DNA of 64,000 bases from Marinibacterium profundimaris (GCF_002210095.1 NZ_AQQR01000002.1:62001-126000); one strand, 5' to 3'; counted from the stretch's first letter, positions 55,045 through 64,000 are shown. Numbers and translations: made by a program. Notes: generated from the sequence alone by a model not told the origin.

Positions 55045-55121
55045 TTAGAATTCGCAGCAATTAACCCCTCCAGCTTCGTTTTGCTTGCATCCTTGTCCGC
55101 AATGCAGCAACGTTTGGGTAC

Positions 55122-55189
55122 GCGGTCGAACAATGGCGTTCCCGCATAGACCTTCCCCAATGTCGTGGGTTTCGAGCAAAGCTGCTTGA
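55122..55189 (+). promoter_or_regulatory. NasT-responsive leader: hexaloop hairpins of ANTAR target type
   Basis: Hairpin P1 (55122-55145) is GCGG, a UC bulge, GAAC, loop AAUGGC, GUUC, CCGC. Hairpin P2 (55172-55189) has stem UCGAGC/GCUUGA (one G-U pair) and loop AAAGCU. Both six-base loops carry A at position 1 and G at position 4, as known for ANTAR targets. A third small hairpin with loop AUGUCG (55156-55169) lies between them. P2 overlaps the 5' arm of the terminator that follows. Confidence 0.78.
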
Positions 55190-55255
55190 TCCGATCTGTG
55201 CATGCGCCAGCAATATTCGCGCGTGTCCTCTCGGTTCAGCGGCTTTTTCTGTTTT
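55179..55255 (+). terminator. Conditional terminator of the nitrate operon leader
   Basis: AAGCUGCUUGAUCCGA (55179-55194) pairs with UCGGUUCAGCGGCUU (55231-55245) with one bulge and one mismatch, followed by UUUCUGUUUU. Its 5' arm contains most of hairpin P2, so P2 and the terminator cannot form together. NasT bound to the hexaloops would allow read-through into nrtA. Confidence 0.75.
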
Positions 55256-55302
55256 CTGCCTCGCCTCCTTCCCAGCCCGGGGCCAGACCGAAGGACCTGA
55301 CC

Positions 55303-56670
55303 ATGAAGACCACCCTGACCGCCCTCCTTGCCACCACCCTGCTGTCCGCCCCGGCCTTTGCCGACTGGCTCGATGTCGAAAAGGACGAGCTGACGTTCGG
55401 CTTCATCAAGCTGACCGACATGGCGCCTCTCGCCATCGCCTATGAAAACGGCTATTTCGAGGACGAAGGCCTGTTCGTGACGCTTGAGGCCCAGGCCAAC
55501 TGGAAGGTGCTGCTGGACGGCGTGATCGACGGCCAGCTCGACGGCGCGCATATGCTGGCCGGCCAGCCGCTGGCCGCGACCATCGGCTTCGGCACCGAGG
55601 CGCATATCATCACCCCCTTCTCGATGGACCTGAACGGCAACGGCATCACCGTGTCGAACGAGGTCTGGGAGATGATGAAGCCCAACATCCCGACCAACGC
55701 AGACGGCCTGCCGCAGCACCCGATCTCGGCCGCGGCGATGAAGCCGGTGGTCGAGCAGTTCCGCAACGAGGGCAAGCCCTTCAACATGGGCATGGTCTTC
55801 CCCGTCTCCACCCACAATTACGAACTGCGCTACTGGCTCGCCGCCGGCGGCCTGCACCCGGGCTATTACTCGCCCGACAACATCTCCGGCCAGATCAACG
55901 CCGACGTGCTGCTGTCCGTGACCCCGCCGCCGCAGATGCCCGCCACGCTCGAGGCCGGCACGATCTCCGGCTATTGCGTGGGCGAGCCGTGGAACCAGCA
56001 GGCCGTGTTCAAGGGCATCGGCGTGCCGGTGATCACCGATTACGAGCTATGGAAGAACAACCCCGAGAAGGTCTTCGGCATCACCGCCGAATTCGCCGAG
56101 GAAAATCCGAACACCACGCTGGCCATCGTCAAGGCGCTGATCCGCGCGGCGATCTGGCTGGACGAGAACGACAATGCCAACCGCGAAGAAGCGGTCGAGA
56201 TCCTGTCGCGCTCGGAATACGTCGGCGCCGATGAAGAGGTGATCGCGAATTCGATGACCGGGACGTTCGAATACGAGAAGGGCGACACCCGCGAGGTCCC
56301 CGATTTCAACGTGTTCTTCCGCTACAACGCGACCTACCCGTTCTATTCCGATGCCGTCTGGTACCTGACGCAGATGCGCCGCTGGGGCCAGATCGCCGAT
56401 CCCAAGCCGGACAGCTGGTTCGATGAGGTCGCCAAGTCGGTCTACAAGCCCGAGATCTACCTCGAAGCCGCCCGCCTCGTGATCGAGGACGGCTATGCGT
56501 CGGAAGCGGATTTCCCCTTCGACAGCGATGGTTACAAGGCACCGACCCCGGCCGGGGACATCATCGACGGCATCCCCTTCGACGGCCGCACGCCCAACGC
56601 CTATCTCGACAGCCTGCCGATCGGCCTGAAGGGCGAGCAGAAAGTCGTCGGAAACGAAGTCCAGGGCTGA
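55303..56670 (+). CDS. nrtA: Nitrate ABC transporter substrate-binding protein
   Basis: The 455-residue protein has a Sec signal peptide ([18 protein letters not shown], cleaved before DWLD) and the NrtA/NasF fold. Blocks include [52 protein letters not shown] (in parts) and [13 protein letters not shown]. It would bind nitrate (and perhaps nitrite) in the periplasm for the NrtB/NrtCD transporter. It follows the attenuator leader directly. Confidence 0.93.
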   Translation: MKTTLTALLATTLLSAPAFADWLDVEKDELTFGFIKLTDMAPLAIAYENGYFEDEGLFVTLEAQANWKVLLDGVIDGQLDGAHMLAGQPLAATIGFGTEAHIITPFSMDLNGNGITVSNEVWEMMKPNIPTNADGLPQHPISAAAMKPVVEQFRNEGKPFNMGMVFPVSTHNYELRYWLAAGGLHPGYYSPDNISGQINADVLLSVTPPPQMPATLEAGTISGYCVGEPWNQQAVFKGIGVPVITDYELWKNNPEKVFGITAEFAEENPNTTLAIVKALIRAAIWLDENDNANREEAVEILSRSEYVGADEEVIANSMTGTFEYEKGDTREVPDFNVFFRYNATYPFYSDAVWYLTQMRRWGQIADPKPDSWFDEVAKSVYKPEIYLEAARLVIEDGYASEADFPFDSDGYKAPTPAGDIIDGIPFDGRTPNAYLDSLPIGLKGEQKVVGNEVQG

Positions 56671-56820
56671 TCCCGGCCGTCGCGCCCCGCGTCCGGGGCG
56701 GACCACCTCTCCTCTCCCCAAGACCCGCAAGGGATGGTGGGCGGGGCGATGCGCCAAAGGCGCGAGCGTCGTCCCGCCGTCCACCCAAAAGCCGCCCCAT
56801 CCAACCGGAGCCACGAGCCA

Positions 56821-57906
56821 ATGACCGCCACTGACCCCGATACGCTCAGCCGCGACGCCGAAGCCGAGGCCCGGCAGGCGCGACGTTTCAACCGCATCAA
56901 CAAGGCCGGCGCCTGGTTCCAGGTCCTGGGCCTGGCCTGGATGACCCCGCTGCTCAAGGCCGCCGCCGGCGACAACCCGAAGGCCCAGATGAAGGACGTC
57001 TGGCGCCTGCTCGGCGTGCCCCTCGTCGCCATCGTCGCCTTCCTCGTCGCCTGGTCCGCCCTGGCGCCCACCGTGCAGACCTCGCTCGGCGCCATCCCCG
57101 GCCCGGCCCAGGTCTGGGAACAGGTGATCAACCTCAACGAGGATGCCGTGCGCGAGCGCGAGAAGCGCGCCGCCTTCTACGAGCGTCAGGACGAACGCAA
57201 CGCCCGCTTCGAGGAGGCCGGCGAGACCGACCGTATCAAGTGGCGCGACTACACCGGCCAGCCGACCTATTACCAGCAGATCTGGACCTCGATCAAAACC
57301 GTCTTCTTCGGCTTCCTGCTGGCCACCATCGTCGCGGTCCCGCTGGGCATCCTCGGCGGTCTCTCGGCCACCGCCAACGCCGCGATGAACCCGCTGATCC
57401 AGATCTTCAAGCCGGTCTCGCCGCTCGCCTGGCTGCCCATCGTCACCATGGTCGTCTCGGCCACCTACACCGTCGACGACGGGCTCTTCACCAAATCCTT
57501 CCTGACCTCGGCCATCACCGTGACGCTCTGCTCGCTCTGGCCGACGCTGATCAACACCGCGCTCGGCGTGGCCTCGATCGACAAGGATCTCGTCAACGTC
57601 TCCAAGGTGCTGAAGATGGGCACCTGGACCAAGATCACCAAGCTGGTCCTGCCCTCGGCGCTGCCGCTGATCTTCACCGGTCTCCGCCTGTCGCTCGGCG
57701 TCGGCTGGATGGTCCTGATCGCCGCCGAGATGCTGGCCCAGAACCCGGGCCTGGGCAAATTCGTCTGGGACGAATTCCAGAACGGCTCGTCCGACTCGCT
57801 CGCCCGGATCATGGTCGCGGTCTTCACCATCGGCATCATCGGCTTCCTGCTCGACCGGCTGATGTTCGCGATCCAGTCCCTCTTCACCTTCACCAACAAC
57901 CGGTAA
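56821..57906 (+). CDS. nrtB: Nitrate ABC transporter permease
   Basis: The 361-residue protein is a permease with an N-terminal cytoplasmic part, one early membrane segment (near 62-85), then the permease core. The EAA-type loop reads INTALGVASIDKDLVNVSKV and LKMGTWTKITKLVLPSALP (both split). Length is greater than in cyanobacterial NrtB because of a charged insertion at about 105-140. The ATG at 56821 has GGAG upstream. It follows nrtA after 150 bases and precedes the ATPase gene. Confidence 0.92.
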   Translation: MTATDPDTLSRDAEAEARQARRFNRINKAGAWFQVLGLAWMTPLLKAAAGDNPKAQMKDVWRLLGVPLVAIVAFLVAWSALAPTVQTSLGAIPGPAQVWEQVINLNEDAVREREKRAAFYERQDERNARFEEAGETDRIKWRDYTGQPTYYQQIWTSIKTVFFGFLLATIVAVPLGILGGLSATANAAMNPLIQIFKPVSPLAWLPIVTMVVSATYTVDDGLFTKSFLTSAITVTLCSLWPTLINTALGVASIDKDLVNVSKVLKMGTWTKITKLVLPSALPLIFTGLRLSLGVGWMVLIAAEMLAQNPGLGKFVWDEFQNGSSDSLARIMVAVFTIGIIGFLLDRLMFAIQSLFTFTNNR

Positions 57907-57912
57907 GGTCCC

Positions 57913-59595
57913 ATGGCTGTCATCGAATTTTCCAACGTCTCCAAAAGCTTCGGTGAGGGCACCGCCCGCACCGACGTCCTGAAGAACATCGACCTGAAAG
58001 TGGAAGACGGCGAGTTTCTCGTGCTGCTCGGCTTCTCCGGCACCGGCAAGACCACGCTGATCAACCTGATGGCGGGGCTTGAGAAACCGACGAAAGGCAC
58101 GGTCACCTATCGGGGCCAGCCGATCGACGGCCCGGGCCGCGAACGCGGCGTGATCTTCCAGAACTACTCGCTGATGCCCTGGCTCACGGTCAACGGCAAC
58201 GTGCAGCTGGCCGTCGACACGGTCTTCCCCGGCATGTCGAAGGCCGAGAAGGCCGGGAAGGTCGCCCATTACGTCAAGATGGTCGGCCTCGGCCACGCCA
58301 CCACGCGCCGCCCGGCGGAACTCTCCGGCGGCATGCGCCAGCGCGTCAACGTCGCCCGGGCGCTGGCCATGGATCCCGAGGTCCTGCTGCTGGACGAGCC
58401 GCTCTCGGCGCTCGACGCGCTGACGCGGGCCAACCTGGCGGACGAGATCGAAGGCATCTGGGAGGCCGACAAGAAGACCTGTGTCCTGATCACCAACGAC
58501 GTGGACGAGGCGATCCTGCTGGCCGACCGCATCATCGCGCTGAACCCAGACGGCTCGCTGGGCGAGGAATTCCCCGTCACCATCCCGCGCCCCCGCGACC
58601 GGGGCGAGATGAACCATGACGAGGGGTTCAAGACGCTGCGCGCGCGGGTCACCAATTACCTGATGGACGTGGGCATCCAGTCCAGGGCCGAGGGCACGAA
58701 GACCCTGCCCAACGTCACGCCCATCCACTCGGTCCCCGCCGCCGTGACCAAGGCGCAGGAAGGCCTGATCGACGACCGCTTCCTGACCTTCGAACAGCTG
58801 CACAAGATCTACCCGACGCCCAAGGGGCCGCTGACCGTGGTCGAGGATTTCAACCTGAAGCTCAACCGGGGCGAATTCGTCTCGCTGATCGGGCATTCCG
58901 GCTGCGGCAAGTCCACCGTGCTGACCATGGCCGCCGGGCTCAACGACATCTCCAAGGGTGTCATCAAGCTTGACGGCTACGAGGTCCGCGGCGCCGATCC
59001 GGAGCGCGCGGTGGTGTTCCAGTCGCCCTCGCTGTTCCCCTGGCTGACGGCGAAGGAGAACGTGGCGATCGGGGTCGACAAGGTCTATCCCAAGGCGTCG
59101 CAGGCCGAACGTCAGGACGTGGTGGAATATTACCTCGAACGCGTCGGCCTTGGCGATGCGATGGACAAGTCCGCCAACGACCTGTCCAACGGCATGAAGC
59201 AGCGTGTCGGCATCGCCCGCGCCTTCGCCCTCTCGCCCAAGCTCCTGCTGCTCGATGAGCCCTTCGGCATGCTCGACAGCCTGACCCGCTGGGAACTGCA
59301 GGAGGTGCTGATGGAGGTCTGGAGCCGCACCAAGGTCACCGCGATCTGCGTCACCCACGACGTGGACGAGGCGATCCTGCTGGCCGACCGCGTGGTCATG
59401 ATGACCAACGGCCCCCAGGCCACCATCGGCAAGGTCGTCGATGTGAACCTGCCGCGCCCGCGCACCCGCAAGGCGCTGCTCGAACACCCCGATTACTACC
59501 TCTACCGCGAACAGGTGCTGAATTTCCTCGAGGAATACGAGCACGGCGCCACGCCCAAGGCAAAGGCGCAGCCCAAGCCCATCGCGGCAGAGTGA
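57913..59595 (+). CDS. nrtCD: Nitrate ABC transporter ATPase with two tandem ATP-binding domains
   Basis: The 560-residue protein contains two complete ABC ATPase domains. Domain 1 has Walker A GFSGTGKTT (40-48), signature LSGGMRQRVNVARA and Walker B LLLDEPLSALD. Domain 2, from about residue 290, has GHSGCGKST, LSNGMKQRVGIARA and LLLLDEPFGMLD. Cyanobacteria encode these as NrtC (with an extra NrtA-like domain) and NrtD; here they are fused and the NrtA-like domain is absent. One polypeptide could supply both ATPase sites of the transporter. Confidence 0.92.
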   Translation: MAVIEFSNVSKSFGEGTARTDVLKNIDLKVEDGEFLVLLGFSGTGKTTLINLMAGLEKPTKGTVTYRGQPIDGPGRERGVIFQNYSLMPWLTVNGNVQLAVDTVFPGMSKAEKAGKVAHYVKMVGLGHATTRRPAELSGGMRQRVNVARALAMDPEVLLLDEPLSALDALTRANLADEIEGIWEADKKTCVLITNDVDEAILLADRIIALNPDGSLGEEFPVTIPRPRDRGEMNHDEGFKTLRARVTNYLMDVGIQSRAEGTKTLPNVTPIHSVPAAVTKAQEGLIDDRFLTFEQLHKIYPTPKGPLTVVEDFNLKLNRGEFVSLIGHSGCGKSTVLTMAAGLNDISKGVIKLDGYEVRGADPERAVVFQSPSLFPWLTAKENVAIGVDKVYPKASQAERQDVVEYYLERVGLGDAMDKSANDLSNGMKQRVGIARAFALSPKLLLLDEPFGMLDSLTRWELQEVLMEVWSRTKVTAICVTHDVDEAILLADRVVMMTNGPQATIGKVVDVNLPRPRTRKALLEHPDYYLYREQVLNFLEEYEHGATPKAKAQPKPIAAE

Positions 59596-59696
59596 CGCCG
59601 GTTCCGCCGACTTCCCCCGGCGGAACCGGCCCAAGCCAAACACGCAAGCCAACCAGCAGGCCAACCTGCGACAGACCGACAGCAAGGATGTTTGCC

Positions 59697-60629
59697 ATGG
59701 ATACGGCAGTCGAACAGGCCACGCGGCCGTTCATAGAAGTCACCGAGATCTGGCGCCCCGAGGGCGACACGCTGGTCCAGGCCGGCGGGAATTACGGCGG
59801 GCTCGACGCTTTCGAGGCCATCAGCGGCCACACCAGCTTCAAGAAGGGCGAGGGCCTGCCCGGCAAGGCCTGGGCCGAAGGCCGCCCCGTCGTGCTGAAG
59901 GCCTTCGACGGGTCCTATTTCAAGCGCACCGAGGCCGCGAAAGAGGCCGGACTGACCGCCGCCGTCGCGATCCCGGTCTTCGCCGGCGAAGAGCTGAAGG
60001 CCGTCCTCGTGGTGCTCTGCTCGGATGACGACATCCGCACCGGCGCGATCGAGCTCTGGTCGGAGAAAGACGGCTACCTGATGCTGGACGACGGCTATTA
60101 CGGCGCCGCGAAACATTTCGAATGGGTCAGCCAGCACACCCATTTCCCCAAGGGACAGGGCCTGCCGGGCGGGGTCTGGGCCTCGCAGACGCCGATCCTG
60201 ATGCGTGACCTGGGCTCCGGCTACCGCTTCATCCGGTCGGAAAGCGCCGGCAAGGCCGGGCTGACCACCGGCCTCGGCCTGCCCATCGCGCGGCCCGACG
60301 GCGAGAACAGCGTGCTGACCCTGCTGTCGGCCCGCGGCACCCCCATCGCCCATCGGTTCGAGATCTGGGATGCCCGCGCCGCCAAGGTTGGCAGCGCCAA
60401 TTCCGCCGTCATGATCGACGGCATCTGCGACCGCGAGGGCCCGCTCTGGAGCGAGGACAACCCCCGCCGCATCAGCGCCTGGCAGGGCCCGATCGGCCAG
60501 GTCCTCGGCTCCGGCCTGCCCGTCGCGCAGAAGTCCGCGCCGGGCCTGCCGGCCGGGTATTCGGATGTCGTCGGCCTGCCGATCTACCGCGGCAGCGCCA
60601 TCGCCCACATCGTCGCCTGGTATTCGTGA
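59697..60629 (+). CDS. Tandem GAF-domain protein in the nitrate operon
   Basis: The 310-residue product consists of two similar GAF-like units (about 1-135 and 135-300), each with a GEGLPGKAW or GQGLPGGVW motif. No kinase, HTH or cyclase domain follows. It would bind a small ligand. The ATG at 59697 has AAGGA eight bases upstream. It lies between the transporter ATPase and nirB, and the nirB ribosome-binding site overlaps its end, so it is part of the operon. A role in sensing nitrate, nitrite or redox state is inference. Confidence 0.8.
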   Translation: MDTAVEQATRPFIEVTEIWRPEGDTLVQAGGNYGGLDAFEAISGHTSFKKGEGLPGKAWAEGRPVVLKAFDGSYFKRTEAAKEAGLTAAVAIPVFAGEELKAVLVVLCSDDDIRTGAIELWSEKDGYLMLDDGYYGAAKHFEWVSQHTHFPKGQGLPGGVWASQTPILMRDLGSGYRFIRSESAGKAGLTTGLGLPIARPDGENSVLTLLSARGTPIAHRFEIWDARAAKVGSANSAVMIDGICDREGPLWSEDNPRRISAWQGPIGQVLGSGLPVAQKSAPGLPAGYSDVVGLPIYRGSAIAHIVAWYS

Positions 60630-60643
60630 AGGAGGCCGAGAAG

Positions 60644-63073
60644 ATGCAGAAACTCGTCGTCATCGGTGCCGGCATGGCCTCTGGCCGCATGCTGGAACAC
60701 ATGTTCGAAGCCGACCCGCAGGCCTACGAGGTCACGCTGTTCAACGCGGAACCGCGCGGGAACTACAACCGCATCATGCTGTCGCCGGTCCTGTCGGGCG
60801 AGAAGAGCTACGAGGAAATCGTCACCCATGACGATGCCTGGTATGCCGACAATGCCGTGACCTGCCGCTTTGGCGAGCGGATCACCGGCATCGACCGCGA
60901 CCGCAAGGTGGTGATCAGCGAAAAGGGCGAAACGCCCTATGACAAGCTGGTCATCGGCACCGGCTCCGCCCCGTTCATCATCCCCTGCCCGGGCCATGAC
61001 CTGCCCGGCGTGGTGGCCTTCCGCGATCTCGAGGACGTCGACGCCATGAAGACCGCCGCCGGCAGCGATGGCCGCGCGGTGGTGATCGGTGGCGGGTTGC
61101 TGGGGCTTGAGGCCGCCGCCGCCCTGCGCCTGCAGGGGATGGAGGTCACCGTCCTGCACCTGATGGGCCACCTGATGGAACGCCAGCTGGACGAGGCCGC
61201 TGGCTACCTGCTGAAGAAGGACCTGGAAGGGCGCGGCATCACCGTGCTGACCGGCGCCTCGACCAAGGCGATCATGGGCGAGGGCCGCGTCGAAAAGGTC
61301 GTTCTGGAAGACGGCACCGTGATCCCCGCCGATATCGTCGTGATGGCCGTGGGCATCCGCCCCTCGGTCGCGCTTGGCCAGGCCGCCGGGCTGGAGATGG
61401 GCCGCGCGATCAAGGTCGACGCGCAGATGGTGACCTCGGACCCCGACGTGCTGGCCGTGGGCGAATGCGTGGAATTCGACGGCAACCTCTTCGGCCTCGT
61501 GGCGCCGCTGTACGACCAGGCCAGGGTCGCGGCGAAAACCCTGCTGGGCGAGGACGACGTGTTCCGCATGCGCGAGCTGTCGACCAAGCTGAAGGTCACC
61601 GGCTGCGACCTGTTCTCGGCGGGCGATTTCGCCGATGGCGAGGGGCGCGAGGACATCGTGTTCCGCGATCCGGGCCGGGGCATCTACAAGCGGCTGGTGA
61701 TCGAGGACGACGTGGTGCTAGGCGCCGTGTTCTACGGCGATACCGCCGACAGCAACTGGTACTTCGGCCTGATCAAGGACAAGACCGACATCTCCGAGAT
61801 GCGCGACACGCTCATCTTCGGCCCGGCCTACCAGGGGGGTGCCCAGGTGGACCCTATGGCGGCCGTTGCAGCCTTACCGCCTGACGCGGAGATCTGTGGC
61901 TGTAACGGCGTGTGCAAATCCACCATCACCGAGGCCATCGGCGCCGGCGCCACCGACCTCGGATCGCTCCGCGCCACCACCAAGGCGTCGGCCTCCTGCG
62001 GGACCTGCACGGGCCTCGTGGAACAGCTGCTGGCCGTCACCCTGGGCGAAGATTTCCGGTCGAAAGAGGCCGGGATCTGCGGCTGCACCGATCTGACCCA
62101 TGAAGAGGTCCGCCGCCTGATCAAGGCGCGCGAGCTGAAAAGCCAGACCGCCGTCTGGCAGGAGCTGGGCTGGAAGACCGTGGACGGCTGCCATGTCTGC
62201 CGGCCGGCGATCAACTTCTACCTGCTCGCCGACTGGCCACTGGAATACCAGGACGACCTGCAGAGCCGCTTCATCAACGAGCGCAAGCACGCCAACATCC
62301 AGAAGGACGGCACCTTTTCGGTCATGCCGCGCATGTGGGGCGGCATCACCAACCCCGCCGAGCTGCGCGCCATCGCGGACGCGGCCGACAAGTACAACGT
62401 GCCCACCGTCAAGGTCACCGGCGGCCAGCGCATCGACCTGCTGGGCGTGAAATCCGAGGATCTGCCGCATATCTGGGCCGATCTGAACGCCGCCGGCATG
62501 GTCTCGGGTCATGCCTATTCCAAGGGGCTGCGCACGGTGAAGACCTGTGTCGGCACCGACCATTGCCGTTTTGGCACGCAGGACAGCACGGGCCTCGGCA
62601 TCAAGCTGGAAAAGGCGCTTTGGGGGTCGTGGACGCCGCACAAGGTCAAGCTGGCCGTGTCGGGCTGCCCCCGGAACTGCGCCGAGGCGACCTGCAAGGA
62701 TGTCGGCGTGATCTGCGTGGACTCCGGCTACCAGATCGGAGTCGCCGGGGCCGCCGGCATGGACGTGAAGGAGACCGAACGCCTTGCCGACGTGCCGACC
62801 GAGCAGGAGGCGATCGACCTGACCATCGCCTTCGTCCAGCTCTACCGCGAGAACGCCAAGTACCTCGATCGCCCCTATAAATGGGTCGCCAAGGTGGGCC
62901 TCGACTGGGTCAAGGAGAGGGTCGTCCACGACCTGGACAACCGCGCCGCCCTGATCGAGCGCTTCGCCATCTCGCAATCCGTCTACCAGAAGGACCCCTG
63001 GGCCGAGCATGCCGCGACAAAGACGGATGCCTACACGCCCCTGTCCGATTTCCGGCTGGAGGCCGCAGAATGA
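60644..63073 (+). CDS. nirB: Assimilatory nitrite reductase, large subunit
   Basis: The 809-residue enzyme reduces nitrite to ammonium with NAD(P)H. Order of domains: FAD/NAD oxidoreductase (MQKLVVIGAGMASGR, VVIGGGLLGLEAAAAL), two BFD-like [2Fe-2S] regions (CGCNGVCK with SCGTCTGL, then CGCTDLT with CHVCRP), the ferredoxin-like half domain, and the siroheme/[4Fe-4S] domain. The last has CVGTDHCRFG and SGCPRNCAEATCKD. The ATG at 60644 has AAGGAGG eight bases upstream. A GTG on the previous stop is the less likely start. Confidence 0.96.
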   Translation: MQKLVVIGAGMASGRMLEHMFEADPQAYEVTLFNAEPRGNYNRIMLSPVLSGEKSYEEIVTHDDAWYADNAVTCRFGERITGIDRDRKVVISEKGETPYDKLVIGTGSAPFIIPCPGHDLPGVVAFRDLEDVDAMKTAAGSDGRAVVIGGGLLGLEAAAALRLQGMEVTVLHLMGHLMERQLDEAAGYLLKKDLEGRGITVLTGASTKAIMGEGRVEKVVLEDGTVIPADIVVMAVGIRPSVALGQAAGLEMGRAIKVDAQMVTSDPDVLAVGECVEFDGNLFGLVAPLYDQARVAAKTLLGEDDVFRMRELSTKLKVTGCDLFSAGDFADGEGREDIVFRDPGRGIYKRLVIEDDVVLGAVFYGDTADSNWYFGLIKDKTDISEMRDTLIFGPAYQGGAQVDPMAAVAALPPDAEICGCNGVCKSTITEAIGAGATDLGSLRATTKASASCGTCTGLVEQLLAVTLGEDFRSKEAGICGCTDLTHEEVRRLIKARELKSQTAVWQELGWKTVDGCHVCRPAINFYLLADWPLEYQDDLQSRFINERKHANIQKDGTFSVMPRMWGGITNPAELRAIADAADKYNVPTVKVTGGQRIDLLGVKSEDLPHIWADLNAAGMVSGHAYSKGLRTVKTCVGTDHCRFGTQDSTGLGIKLEKALWGSWTPHKVKLAVSGCPRNCAEATCKDVGVICVDSGYQIGVAGAAGMDVKETERLADVPTEQEAIDLTIAFVQLYRENAKYLDRPYKWVAKVGLDWVKERVVHDLDNRAALIERFAISQSVYQKDPWAEHAATKTDAYTPLSDFRLEAAE

Positions 63074-63411
63074 TGACCACGGACTGGATCGACGTCGGCG
63101 CCTTTGACGCCATCCCGGCGCGCGGCGCGCGCATGGTACGCACGCCGCAGGGCTGCATCGCCGTGTTCCGGACGGCAACGGACGAGGTCTTCGCGCTCGA
63201 CAACGCCTGCCCGCACAAGAAGGGCCCGCTGGCCGACGGCATCGTGCATGGCAACAAGGTCACCTGCCCGCTGCACAACTGGGTGATCTCGCTGGAAACC
63301 GGGCTGGCGCAGGGCGCCGACGAAGGCGCGGTCGAAACCTACCCTGCCCGGGTCGAAAACGGCCGCATCCTGATCGAGGCGGCCTTCCTGAAACGGCAGG
63401 CCGCGGAATGA
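63070..63411 (+). CDS. nirD: Nitrite reductase small subunit (Rieske-like)
   Basis: The 113-residue protein has a Rieske fold with CPHKKGPLADG and CPLHNWVISLE, so all four cluster ligands are present, unlike enterobacterial NirD, which often lacks them. It pairs with NirB. It is coupled on both sides: its ATG overlaps the nirB stop, and the nasA ATG overlaps its own stop. Confidence 0.94.
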   Translation: MMTTDWIDVGAFDAIPARGARMVRTPQGCIAVFRTATDEVFALDNACPHKKGPLADGIVHGNKVTCPLHNWVISLETGLAQGADEGAVETYPARVENGRILIEAAFLKRQAAE

Positions 63412-64000
63412 GCGGGCCGCCCGAGATCCGCACAACCTGCCCCTATTGCGGGGTGGGCTGCGGGGTGCTGGCCACGTCGGATGGCTGCATCCGGGGGGAT
63501 ACCTCCCACCCGGCAAACCTCGGGCGGCTCTGCTCCAAGGGCTCGGCCCTGGGCGAGACGATCTCCCTTGACGGCCGGTTGCTCAGCCCGCGCGTCCACG
63601 GGATCGACAGCGATTGGGACAGCACGCTGGACCTCGTGGCGCGCAAGTTCTCCGAAGCGGTGGCCGAACACGGGCCGGACTCGGTGGCCTTCTACGTCTC
63701 GGGGCAATTGCTGACCGAGGATTATTACGTCGCCAACAAGCTGATGAAGGGGTTCATCGGGTCGGCGAATATCGACACGAATTCAAGGCTTTGCATGGCA
63801 TCTTCGGTGGCCGGGCACAGGCGGGCCTTCGGCACCGACACGGTCCCCGGCCAGTACGAGGATTTCGAGAGTGCCGACCTTGTCGTGCTGGTGGGATCGA
63901 ACCTCGCCTGGTGCCACCCGGTGCTGTTCCAGCGGCTGTCGGCCGCGAAAGAGGCGCGACCCCAAATGAAAGTCGTGCTGGTCGATCCGCGCCGCACGGC
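63408..64000 (+). CDS. nasA: Assimilatory nitrate reductase, catalytic subunit (3' end outside window)
   Basis: About 197 N-terminal residues are present. They show the [4Fe-4S] ligands C11, C14, C18 and C42 (CPYCGVGC, LCSKGSAL) and the molybdopterin-binding start (LLTEDYYVANKLMKGFIGSA, NIDTNSRLCMASSVAGH, VVLVGSNLAWCHPV, each read in parts). This is the NasA/NarB type that reduces nitrate in the cytoplasm. The gene runs off the window. It completes nitrate uptake, nitrate reduction and nitrite reduction in one operon. Confidence 0.95.
   Translation, partial: MSGPPEIRTTCPYCGVGCGVLATSDGCIRGDTSHPANLGRLCSKGSALGETISLDGRLLSPRVHGIDSDWDSTLDLVARKFSEAVAEHGPDSVAFYVSGQLLTEDYYVANKLMKGFIGSANIDTNSRLCMASSVAGHRRAFGTDTVPGQYEDFESADLVVLVGSNLAWCHPVLFQRLSAAKEARPQMKVVLVDPRRT

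Noticed and set aside
56047-59685. 1212-codon open frame on the minus strand
   Set aside because: It is antisense to nrtA, nrtB and nrtCD, whose motifs are unmistakable. Its composition is that of a shadow frame.

Overview
The window looks like chromosomal DNA of a marine-type alphaproteobacterium of the Rhodobacteraceae (Roseobacter-like). It is GC-rich throughout. The gene sets and their order fit that group: rpsT, dnaA, dnaN, recF and gyrB on one strand, ubiE-ubiB next to mutM, serC-serA, and a nasTS-controlled nitrate assimilation operon. No rRNA, tRNA or CRISPR array was seen.

Layout. 1-2080: end of a patatin-like gene, acetoacetate decarboxylase and 3-hydroxybutyrate dehydrogenase, closed by a clear terminator. 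2110-11400: a glucan locus with an OpgD/G-family periplasmic glucan protein, an alpha/beta hydrolase, a GH15 glucoamylase, a GH144-like glucanase, a GH3 beta-glucosidase and an SbmA/BacA-like ABC protein. 12196-19572: a compact seven-gene V-type ATPase operon, unexpected in this group, with gene order B-D-I-K-E-DUF2764-A. 19603-27164: a SARP-like regulator divergent from a PAP2-family protein with a (GGTS)10 tail, two cytoplasmic-looking subtilases and an astacin-like metallopeptidase whose HExxH reads HQxxH. 27497-30059: a cold-shock protein, small genes, a GAF histidine kinase and a lone receiver protein. 30518-38633: the replication cluster, read right to left. 38859-48906: housekeeping and lipid or amino acid genes (enoyl-CoA hydratase, mutM, ubiE, ubiB, thiolase, PPP phosphatase, DMSP-lyase-like cupin, serA, serC). 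48932-51786: a decayed integrative element with an HTH protein, a hairpin array, a mobilization-like fragment and a truncated tyrosine recombinase. It is bracketed by two diverged copies of the serC leader. 51842-52870: a secreted RNase T2. 53236-64000: nitrate assimilation, with nasT, nasS, an attenuator leader, nrtA, nrtB, a tandem-ATPase nrtCD, a GAF protein, nirB, nirD and the start of nasA.

The best mechanistic signals are these. (1) The leader before nrtA has hexaloop hairpins of the type bound by ANTAR proteins, and one of them overlaps the 5' arm of a terminator stem, which is the switch expected for NasT. (2) An 11-bp-spaced direct repeat lies between the SARP-like regulator and the PAP2/protease operon. 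(3) The serC leader is duplicated around the integrase element, with a compensatory base-pair change in one hairpin.

Start codons were chosen by reading-frame overlaps (ATGA/TGATG) and visible Shine-Dalgarno sequences. Family calls come from motifs read by eye. No database search was possible.
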